Part shown: in pieces, positions 7,686-15,700 of the stretch | Layout: each line of letters opens with the position of its first letter | Numbering within the stretch: the stretch's first letter is position 1 | Assembly (NCBI GenBank): GCA_016765235.1 | Contig: JAESQH010000004.1 | Coordinates: 4,913-28,463, forward strand | Origin: Paracoccaceae bacterium | GTDB taxonomy: Bacteria; Pseudomonadota; Alphaproteobacteria; Rhodobacterales; Rhodobacteraceae | Direction of reading: 5' to 3' | Length of the DNA: 23,551 nt | Position numbers and translations under genes: made by a program | The notes under the pieces: model-generated | The model's input: the letters and a program-made list of their open reading frames with translations, nothing else | Told to the model about the DNA's origin: nothing | The model's database searches: none

Positions 7686-8570
7686 TTACTCAGTCGCCGC
7701 TATTTCCAGTAACCAGTCGGACACAATGTTTATATTCCGGTTGTTTGTGCTGCCACCATGTTGACGCATGAAATACGACGCATGTAGATTTAGCGGGCGT
7801 TTAAATACCTCAACTAGTTCGCCCGATTGCAAATACGCATCAATAAATGGTCGGCGACCGAGGAAAACCCCCTCGCCGCGCAACGCGGCATCGATCGCAA
7901 ACAGCGAGCTATCGGCTGTCATCCCGCTCGGAATTTGCGCCGTATCCAAACCGAATGTCTGAAACCAACGGTGCCAGTCATCCTCGTAGCCCAAAATGTG
8001 AATCACGTCCAAACCAAGAATATCCTGCGGGATACTTAAGTGCTTTTGATCAAGAGAATTTGATGACGCAACCGGAGTGATAACCGATGTTAAAAGCGGC
8101 TTCGTAAACTGGTCGTGATCCGCCTTCCCCGAGACGAAAATCTCGATATCGGCAATGTGCAATTGACTGGCATCCGCGTTGGTATCCAGTGTCCGTATTT
8201 GTAAATCAATGTAAGGATGTTTGGCCTTAAATGCACGAATTTGGGGCGACAGCCACAACAACGCAACACTTGATGTGCAGCGAACGACGACAACCTGATG
8301 TGGTCGATCAGAAAACAACTGATCGGTAATAGTGTTCAATCTGTCCAACGCTTCGTGCACACCATCGAGATACGCGGCGCCCGTACTAGTCAGGCTTAAA
8401 CGGCGGTGAAGGCGAAGAAATAGTCTTGCCCCAAGATAGGATTCGAGTTGCCGGATTTGTTGGCTAACCGCAGCCTGCGTAATGTTCAAATCCACAGCGG
8501 CTTTCGAAAAACTCAAATGGCGTCCGGCGGCCTCGAAAGTACGAAGGACATTTAGACGGGGGCGTTTCAT
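7686..8570 (-). CDS. LysR-family transcriptional regulator, GcvA-like
   Basis: The 294-residue protein has a winged helix-turn-helix at about residues 5-65 with the GcvA-group signature LRTFEAAGRHLSFSKAA, then TQAAVSQQIRQLE and GARLFLRLHRRLSLT. The rest is a LysR substrate-binding domain of normal length. It is transcribed divergently from the MttB/DMGDH operon and shares a 114-base gap with it, the standard arrangement for a LysR activator and its target. GAGG lies just upstream of the ATG. A good LysR box is at 8586-8600, 15 bases before its start, so it probably also represses itself. The inducer is unknown; a betaine or its demethylation product is a reasonable guess. Confidence 0.93.
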   Translation of the reverse strand: MKRPRLNVLRTFEAAGRHLSFSKAAVDLNITQAAVSQQIRQLESYLGARLFLRLHRRLSLTSTGAAYLDGVHEALDRLNTITDQLFSDRPHQVVVVRCTSSVALLWLSPQIRAFKAKHPYIDLQIRTLDTNADASQLHIADIEIFVSGKADHDQFTKPLLTSVITPVASSNSLDQKHLSIPQDILGLDVIHILGYEDDWHRWFQTFGLDTAQIPSGMTADSSLFAIDAALRGEGVFLGRRPFIDAYLQSGELVEVFKRPLNLHASYFMRQHGGSTNNRNINIVSDWLLEIAATE

Positions 8571-8585
8571 GGCAACCTCGAATGA

Positions 8586-8600
8586 ATAAGTTTTACTTAT
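8586..8600. promoter_or_regulatory. LysR-type box (inverted repeat with T-N11-A) in divergent promoter region
   Basis: ATAAGT and ACTTAT form a perfect inverted repeat around TTT, and the inner 13 bases fit the T-N11-A rule of LysR-family recognition sites. Its centre (8593) is 65 bases before the transcription start expected from the promoter at 8623-8651, the classical spacing for activation, and it lies immediately upstream of the LysR gene itself. Confidence 0.65.
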
Positions 8601-8622
8601 GCAATGTGGCAGTAATTATCGT

Positions 8623-8651
8623 TTGAGGCAATTATTAAAGCGCCCTAACCT
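8623..8651 (+). promoter_or_regulatory. Possible promoter of the mttB-DMGDH operon
   Basis: TTGAGG (8623-8628), a 17-base spacer and TAACCT (8646-8651) are in sigma-70 register, putting transcription start near 8658 and leaving a leader of about 27 bases before the ATG. The weak -10 fits an activator-dependent promoter. Confidence 0.4.
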
Positions 8652-8684
8652 TTACCAGATGGTTACCGCCGAAAAGGGACACAC

Positions 8685-10208
8685 ATGCAGTATTTTTCCT
8701 ACCTGTCGGACGATGACGTCGCTTATGTTCATCAAGCCTCGCTGGAAGTTCTTGCTGAAACTGGTTTGCAAGTCCGAAATGAAAAAGCCAGATGCAGGTT
8801 TGCCGAGCATGGTGCCACCGTCGATCATGAAACGGAAATGGTGTATATTCCAGAAACCGTGGTCGAGAAATACCGCAAGATGGCTCCGCCAACGATCACC
8901 CTTCGTGGCCGCGATCCGGCCCATGATGTGACCTTTCCGCGCGAGTTGCCCGTGATTGCCACAGCCAGTTCAGCCCCTGACATTGTTGATCCCGTGACAG
9001 GCATTACTCGCCGCGCGACGTCGGATGATATCGCCAACATTGCGCATCTGGTTAACGCCCTACCCGGATTTGACTTGTTTTCGATATCCACGCTCGCGGA
9101 TGATGCGGGCAAAGACCAGTTCAGCCTCACACGGTTTTATGCGGCGCTAAAAAACTGTGTCAAACCCGTTCGCACCTCGGTTTACGATATACGCGAGGCT
9201 AAACAGGTGATCCGCTTGGGCGAAATCATCGCTGGCTCTAAAGAAGCATTTTGGGAGCGTCCCTTTATCAATTTCGGGTATTGCGCAGCGGTTTCACCGT
9301 TAACGCTGGACTATGACAGCACCGAAACCATGATGTATTTCGCTGAAAACGGCATCACGGCCTATGGCACAATTGCGCCAATGGGTGGGCTAAGCACGCC
9401 GCTGTCGCTTGCTGGAATGCTGGTGATTATGAATGCGGAATGGTTGGCAGTGTGTACTTTGGCGCAAATGTCCAAAGAAGGCACCGCGCAGATTTATAAT
9501 TTCCTACCTGTTTTCGCCGACATGCGCGACGGAGCTTATGCACCCGGCGCCATCGAAATCGGCATGATGAATTCTGCCGTTTGCCAAATGGCGCGGTTTT
9601 ATAATGTGCCAGCCGGCGGATATTTGGGGTTAACCAATTCTAAAGTTGCCGACGCGCAATCAGGTTTCGAAAAAGGCATGTCCCCGTTAATGGGCGCCCT
9701 TTCGGGCGCTAATTTCATCGTGATGGGCGGCCTGCAAGATGCGCTGATGTCATTTGATTTCGGGCAAGCCGCGATTGATAACGAAATTGCAATGATGGTC
9801 AAAAAAGTGCGCAGCGGATTTGGGTTTTCTAAGGAAAGCGCGAGTTTACAAGAGATCAAAGACACAGGTCCGGCAGGTATGTTCGCCGACAATCCGGCCA
9901 CGCTGGAGCGCATGATGACCGCCAATTTCATGCCAACATTGGCAGACAGAAACCTGCGCGAGAAATGGGAGCAGGAGGGTTCTTCCACCATCCATCAACG
10001 CGCGCTAAATCAAGTATTGGAGATACTCTCCACCCCCAATCCTGCCGCGCTCGACCCCGAAATTGACGCGCAAATTCACGCTGAATTTCCGGGATTGATT
10101 AAGGGGAATTCCTTTGTCCCTGAAGGCTGGGAGCGGCTTAAAATCGGCCCTGCAACTCCGAAAAGAGAACGGCGAGTGAACCGTCGTCGCAAAAATGCGC
10201 AGGCGTAA
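8685..10208 (+). CDS. mttB: MttB-superfamily (non-pyrrolysine) trimethylamine/betaine methyltransferase-like protein
   Basis: This 507-residue cytoplasmic protein belongs to the trimethylamine methyltransferase MttB family (COG5598), TIM-barrel enzymes that move a methyl group from a quaternary or tertiary amine to a corrinoid protein. The frame is continuous with no in-frame amber codon, so it is a non-pyrrolysine member, the group that contains the glycine betaine methyltransferase MtgB and other betaine enzymes. Recognisable stretches are LSDDDVAYVHQASLEVLAETG at the N-terminus, ITRRATSDDIANIAHLV, FINFGYCAAVSPLTLD, TIAPMGGLSTPLSLAG, and GLTNSKVADAQSGFEK followed by SGANFIVMGG. The C-terminus ends in an Arg/Lys-rich tail (RERRVNRRRKN). 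AAGGGA six bases before the ATG supports the start. It is followed after 15 bases by the DMGDH-like gene. No corrinoid protein is encoded nearby, so either the acceptor is elsewhere or the chemistry differs. The exact substrate is unknown. Confidence 0.9.
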   Translation: MQYFSYLSDDDVAYVHQASLEVLAETGLQVRNEKARCRFAEHGATVDHETEMVYIPETVVEKYRKMAPPTITLRGRDPAHDVTFPRELPVIATASSAPDIVDPVTGITRRATSDDIANIAHLVNALPGFDLFSISTLADDAGKDQFSLTRFYAALKNCVKPVRTSVYDIREAKQVIRLGEIIAGSKEAFWERPFINFGYCAAVSPLTLDYDSTETMMYFAENGITAYGTIAPMGGLSTPLSLAGMLVIMNAEWLAVCTLAQMSKEGTAQIYNFLPVFADMRDGAYAPGAIEIGMMNSAVCQMARFYNVPAGGYLGLTNSKVADAQSGFEKGMSPLMGALSGANFIVMGGLQDALMSFDFGQAAIDNEIAMMVKKVRSGFGFSKESASLQEIKDTGPAGMFADNPATLERMMTANFMPTLADRNLREKWEQEGSSTIHQRALNQVLEILSTPNPAALDPEIDAQIHAEFPGLIKGNSFVPEGWERLKIGPATPKRERRVNRRRKNAQA

Positions 10209-10223
10209 ATACAGGACAGCTCC

Positions 10224-12701
10224 ATGAAAAATTTCCCGGCAACCGCACAGATTGTCGTTATCGGCGGCGGAGTTATCGGCACCTCGATCGCCTATCATCT
10301 GGTGAAAGATGGTGCGCGCGATGTCCTGTTGCTGGAAAAATCGAAACTGACTGAAGGATGCACTTGGCACGCAGCTGGTCTGGTCGGACAGTTCCGTTCA
10401 CAGCAAAATCTGATGCAACTTATGAACGACAGCGTCTCGCTTTTCGATACGTTAGAGGTGGAAACAGGGCAAAATCCGAGCTGGTGCAAGGTCGGTAGCC
10501 TGCGCATTGCATCCAGTAAAGACCGTTGGGACGAACTTTTAAAATCCCACTCCGCCGCACAGGCTGTGGGGTTCGAGATGAATATGCTAACCCCGAAAGA
10601 GGCACTGGAACTATACCCTTTGATGAATGTCGACGACCTGATAGGTGCAGCGTTTATTCCCGATGACGGGCACATTGATCCCAATTCCTTAACGCAGGCT
10701 TATGCCAAAGGCATCCGGCTACACGGTGGGCGGATTATCGAAGTCATCATGGTTAAAGATTTGATTCGCAACGGAAAACGGATAACGCACCTGGTGACTG
10801 ATCACGGCAATATCGAAGTTGACATGGTCGTGAACGCCGCCGGTTTATGGGCGCGCCAAGTGGGCTGGATGGCGGGTGTAGAAATTCCGGCGGGTGTGGT
10901 TGAACACCAGTATTTGGTAACCGAAAAGACAGATGACATCCCTGCTAATTTACCTGCTTTTCGTGACCCTGACGGCGGGTATTATGCCAAACCCGAACCG
11001 GGCGCTCTGGCCATTGGCGGGTGGGAAAAGGCGACCCGCAAGGTCAATCCGGTAGAGGGATTTCCCTGGGGCTATGAACGTCATTTGTTTGACGCAGACA
11101 TGGACCGCTTGGAAGAATTTTTGGAACCGGCAATAGCGCGGTTGCCCATTCTGCAAAAGCTGGGAATAAGAACCGTTATTAACGGCCCTATCCCGATTTC
11201 CCCTGACGGTGAACCTATCATGGGAATGGTTCCGGGGCTGGATAATTTCTTTGCGGCGTGTGCTTTTACGTCTGGCATTGCAGCTTCGGGCGGTGCAGGA
11301 AAAGCGGCGGCCAACTGGATACTGCACGGTGACCCGGGGCTGGACCTGTGGGCCTTTGATATTCGTCGTTTCGGCGCATTACACGCAGGCGCCAACTTTC
11401 TGCATGACCGCGCTGTGGAGAGCTATGCGAAGTACTACGATATCCATTGGCCGGGTGAAGAACTGGAAAGTGCCCGCGCCGCTCGCCGCAGCCCGCTTTA
11501 TCAAACCCTGAAGGATCAAGGGGCGGTATTTGGTGCGAAGTTCGGGTGGGAACGTGCCAATTGGTTCACACACGGCAACATCGAACAAAAGGAGCTATTC
11601 GGGTTTGATCGCCCCGGACAAGCCGACACCGTCGGGCGCGAACATAAAGCTGCACGTGAGGGGGTCGTTTTGATCGACATGACGTCGTTTAGCAAATTCG
11701 AAATTAGTGGAAAACACGCCTGCGTTTTTCTACAATACCTCGCCGTTGCGAACGTAGATAAACCCGTTGGCGGCGCGACATACACGCAATTGTGCAATGA
11801 ACGCGGCGGGATTGAAGCAGACGCAACCATCATTCGTCGTTCCAATGATTGCTTCTGGTTGGTAACAGGATCGGCCTTGGGTGTGCGCGACCGAGACTGG
11901 ATTGAACGCAATTTGCAGATATTCAACCAACGTAAAGATCGTAACTGGACGTCACAGGGGGAACCGTCGCTCCAAAATGCACCCGACGTTCAAATCCATG
12001 ATATCACATCAGCTTACGGCGTTATTAACCTAGCCGGCCCGTTGGCCAGAAAGGTGCTAGAGAAGGTCACGAACGAAAATGTCAGCCATAACGCGTTCGC
12101 CTTTATGACCACCAAAGATATTCGCATCGGATACGCCCCTGCCCTCGCTTACCGCGTGACCTACATTGGGGAGCTTGGTTGGGAGTTGTATATCTCGACG
12201 GAATACATGGCATACGCCTACGAGGTTTTACAAACAGCCGGACAGGAATTTGGGCTTATCAACGCCGGGTATCGGGCAATCGACAGCCTTCGCATGGAGA
12301 AACGGTTTCTGGCTTGGGGCGTAGATATTACGCCGGATTACGATCCGTTCGAAGCTGGCTTACAGTTTCTGATCGACTGGAACAAAGGCTATTTTGTCGG
12401 TCGGGACGCGTTAAGCAAGATCAAAAAGGATGGTGTGACGCAAAAGCTGGTATGTCTCGCGCTCGACGACCCGCTTCATGTTTTTGGCGGCGAAGCCATC
12501 CTTGCGGGCGGGAAGGTTGTTGCTCAAAGTACGAGTGGTAATTTTGGATATACAGTCGGAAAACCCTTGGTGTTCGGCTACCTTCCACTTGAAGCAATTG
12601 AGCGCGGAGATTTCGAGGTTATAGCGCTTGGTACTAAAAGTAAGGCTACGTTGATCAAATCAGCGGCCTACGATCCAAAGCGGTTGAAAATTCTTTGCTG
12701 A
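10224..12701 (+). CDS. Dimethylglycine/sarcosine dehydrogenase-like FAD and folate (GcvT-type) enzyme
   Basis: The 825-residue protein has the full DMGDH family layout: an N-terminal FAD-dependent amine oxidase domain (VVIGGGVIGTSIAYHL at 11-26, then ECTWHAAGL-like CTWHAAGLVGQ near 46-56, whose His is the family's covalent-FAD position), a short central FAO_M segment around FDIRRFGALHAGANFLHDRA, then a GcvT-like folate-binding domain (FGWERANWF, NERGGIEADATI, GELGWELYI) and a GcvT C-terminal barrel. Such enzymes oxidise an N-methyl group to an iminium and hand the formaldehyde unit to tetrahydrofolate as 5,10-methylene-THF. It follows the mttB-like gene by 15 bases with AGGACAG as ribosome binding site, so the two are co-transcribed. 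If MttB demethylates a betaine to a dimethylamino acid, this enzyme could take the next methyl group; this is inference. Dimethylglycine, sarcosine or another N-methyl amino acid are possible substrates. Confidence 0.92.
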   Translation: MKNFPATAQIVVIGGGVIGTSIAYHLVKDGARDVLLLEKSKLTEGCTWHAAGLVGQFRSQQNLMQLMNDSVSLFDTLEVETGQNPSWCKVGSLRIASSKDRWDELLKSHSAAQAVGFEMNMLTPKEALELYPLMNVDDLIGAAFIPDDGHIDPNSLTQAYAKGIRLHGGRIIEVIMVKDLIRNGKRITHLVTDHGNIEVDMVVNAAGLWARQVGWMAGVEIPAGVVEHQYLVTEKTDDIPANLPAFRDPDGGYYAKPEPGALAIGGWEKATRKVNPVEGFPWGYERHLFDADMDRLEEFLEPAIARLPILQKLGIRTVINGPIPISPDGEPIMGMVPGLDNFFAACAFTSGIAASGGAGKAAANWILHGDPGLDLWAFDIRRFGALHAGANFLHDRAVESYAKYYDIHWPGEELESARAARRSPLYQTLKDQGAVFGAKFGWERANWFTHGNIEQKELFGFDRPGQADTVGREHKAAREGVVLIDMTSFSKFEISGKHACVFLQYLAVANVDKPVGGATYTQLCNERGGIEADATIIRRSNDCFWLVTGSALGVRDRDWIERNLQIFNQRKDRNWTSQGEPSLQNAPDVQIHDITSAYGVINLAGPLARKVLEKVTNENVSHNAFAFMTTKDIRIGYAPALAYRVTYIGELGWELYISTEYMAYAYEVLQTAGQEFGLINAGYRAIDSLRMEKRFLAWGVDITPDYDPFEAGLQFLIDWNKGYFVGRDALSKIKKDGVTQKLVCLALDDPLHVFGGEAILAGGKVVAQSTSGNFGYTVGKPLVFGYLPLEAIERGDFEVIALGTKSKATLIKSAAYDPKRLKILC

Positions 12702-12714
12702 ATCGTACCTTAAC

Positions 12715-12754
12715 AAAAACCGCCCACGCTAACAAACGGCGTGAGCGACTTTTT
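12715..12754. terminator. Bidirectional intrinsic terminator between convergent genes
   Basis: Arms CGCCCACGC (12721-12729) and GCGTGAGCG (12739-12747) pair with one mismatch around a nine-base loop. TTTTT follows on the plus strand (12750-12754) and AAAAA precedes at 12715-12719, giving a T-run on the minus strand. It serves both the DMGDH-like gene (stop 12701) and the giant adhesin gene (stop 12770). Confidence 0.8.
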
Positions 12755-12769
12755 AACACTCCATTAACT

Positions 12770-15700
12770 TTAACCTGCGTTAGCCATGATAAGCGGAATG
12801 TAGATCGTGTCATCACTAGGGTCTTCTGCCTCATTATTCATCGGATCCGCGAACAGCGGCAAGATAACACCAGCCGGACCGATGTTGCGCAAGAACGGGC
12901 TACCAAGAATACCGGTTTCCACACCAACTTCGAACGCATAACCCTGTCCGCCATTCAGATCGAGGCCACCGAGTTTCCGGTTTAGAACCAGCACGTTTTC
13001 TGTCGTCAGTACAATTTCATCATCAATCGTAAAGCTGATACGCCCTTCGTTCAGCGCGTAAACCTGTGCATCGTCAATCGTGGTTACCTCGCGGTAATCA
13101 ACCAATGCAAACAGATCGAAACTGCGTTGACGGAACCAGACATCGCCGTTGATAACAATATCATCGCCAACGAAGCCCGGCCCCACGTGCGTTACCTCGC
13201 CTGTGCCGATACGGGCCAGATCAAGATAAAGTATCCCGTCAGAGCGGTCGCGGTTAACAATACGTGGCCGTACATCTGCGAATGGATCAGCGAAGAACAG
13301 TGTTGGGCCGTCGCCGATGACATCAACGTCTACGACTTCAGCAAAATCGCCGGTTGCGTCGTTAATCACCAGACGCAAACCATCGTCCGCCGTGTCATCG
13401 TGAAGTTTCACGTCGATGTTGTCCGCATGAAGGCCAACGGTTTCTTTGACGCTGCCAAGACCAAGGAACAATTCAGCGTCCAGCGCAAGCGCGGTAAGGT
13501 CAACATTACGTGGCGAGCGTGCCTCACGAACACCGTAGTATTCTGGACGCACCAATTCCAACGCCACCTCATCCGCAAGATCAACTTGGGCGCGGCCAAT
13601 GACGTTGATAGTCATGTCACCCGCAGTGACGATCGTAAGATTACCCGGAGTCCCCAGAATACCGGCCGTCAAAGACCCATTCGGAACATTTATTTCAAGA
13701 TCACCCGTATCTGCCAGCGCAAACGCCATCCGCAAATCGCCTGTGGTTTCGGTGTAGAACAGATCATCGCGCGCGAAGGTTTTAACCGTTGCGCCGGTAT
13801 CCGTATCCACTGTGAACGCACGACCGGTTTCGCCAATCAGGCCACCACCGAAAGCGAACAGACCAATATCCAGCCCTTCGATCACAACGGCATCGCCAAT
13901 GATATCCCCAAGTGCGCTAATGGTTACGGCGCGCGGTGCGTCACCACGGGAGGCCACCGTGCGGACCAGCGTTTCGCCACCTGTGAACACATCAACTTGT
14001 CCGTTTTGCGAAATGATGCTTTCGATGATCAATCCGTCGACTTCGTTGATGTGCTGGGCTCCACTGTTAACAATACTGTCAATTCGCGCGATTTGTGTTT
14101 GCAGGCCGCTGGGACCCACAGGAACCAGCGAGCCAAGGCGAATGGTACTCAATGCGCCGGTAGAGTTTGCAATCAACGCCGTTACATCATTAGCAGCGAC
14201 AGACAACGCACCACCCACGTTCAGCGTTAACGCGACGCCAGACGCATTGGTCGTTACTATCTGTGCCAATACCATGTCGCCAAGTACATTCACGGAAACT
14301 GTTCCAGCACCCGCTCCGATTTGTGTTCCAGCCGTTTGCGTGAAGTTTTTATCAACCGCGATCGCTATTAAGCCGCCAGCTGACAGGATGCCCCCGTAAG
14401 CGTTGTGATCGCCACCCGTAGTAATACGAACATCCCCACCACCAGAACTTACAGCGCCACGTGTATTCGCATTATCTGTCGTCCTGAGTGTAATGTTTCC
14501 ACCAGTTGCACTGATAGTTTTCCGCGCATCCAGATAACCGGAAGTGGTAATTACGATGTCGCCATCAGTTGTTGATACAGCCCCTAACGCATCGAAGTTA
14601 CCGCCAGTCAGGATTGTCATGTTCCCTGCTGCAGAACTAATGTCATCACGCGTGACTAGATCGTCCGTGGTGTCGATCAACATAATACCGCCAGCCGAAG
14701 CGATAGTACCGAGTATATCGGCAGACCCACCCGTTGTCAGCGTCATTGCCCCGCCCGCAGAACCGAAGTTGCCTAACGATTTCAGGTCTCCAGTTGTCGA
14801 CAAGTTCATCAAACCACCGGCTGACAGGATATCTGAAGTGGTCGAAAGATTGCCCAGGCTTGTCAGTACCACATCGCCGCCAGCGGTTTTGATCACCGCA
14901 TATGCGTCCAGACTGGTCAGTTTTGCAGATAGATTGCCAGTTTGCGTCGTTATCCCCTGTCCTGCCAGCAACGTAACAGGCGCGCTTGCGCTTTCGAGGT
15001 TCAGTTCGCCTGCCCCCCCAACCACAATGCTTTCTATATCTACTGCGCGATCGCGTAGTAGAATGTTGGCGCTGCCGTTGAGTGTCTTGGCAACAAATGT
15101 TGCCGTTTTCACATCCATACGTGTCGTTTGACCAATCGACACGTCCGCAAATAAAGCAGTGCGTTCAGCAACGATCCGGCCATCAGCGATATTGACCGCC
15201 TCTAATGTAACATCGGACGCCGATGTGATTATTCCGACTGACATATCGCCACCCGCATCTATCCACGTCACGGAACCCGCGTTCGCGTTCTGCGCAATTG
15301 ATTCAACACGAATGCCATTTTCTTCTAGCAGCCATAGTGGCGTCGGATCAGTTCCAGTGCTGGTGAATGAAAGTTTCGCAATATCACTCGTCAACGGTTT
15401 CGCCTGCGTGCCAACGCCCGCTGCGCTAGATATCTGCAACCAGCCGCCTGTCACATCCGTACCGGTGGAGGCCGCAAGATCAACACCTTCAGGCGCTACC
15501 AGTTTCAAAGTTGAACCTGTGCCAAAGCTGATCGTATCTGCGCCCAGCAAAGCGAACCCTTGTGTGGCGATGATCTCGCCGCCACCAGCCAAGTTGGCAC
15601 TTAGCAGTGGAAGATCGCTCGCGACGGTAACATAGGCATCGCCGGAAGTTGTTTCCAAACTGATTGTTCCCGTCGTAACAGGCTCCACAAGTTGAATACC

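Noticed and set aside
8685..10208. Pyrrolysine-containing MttB
   Set aside because: The frame runs without an in-frame TAG from start to stop, and no pyl genes are present in the window.
13127..14230. A 367-codon plus-strand open frame inside the adhesin region
   Set aside because: It is antisense to the continuous 3593-codon frame, has no family features or ribosome binding site, and its composition is what complementing a repeat-rich gene gives.
14318..14884. Possible CRISPR array or minisatellite from the 63-base periodicity
   Set aside because: The periodicity is at protein level; the DNA units are too diverged to be CRISPR repeats, and the frame is open throughout.
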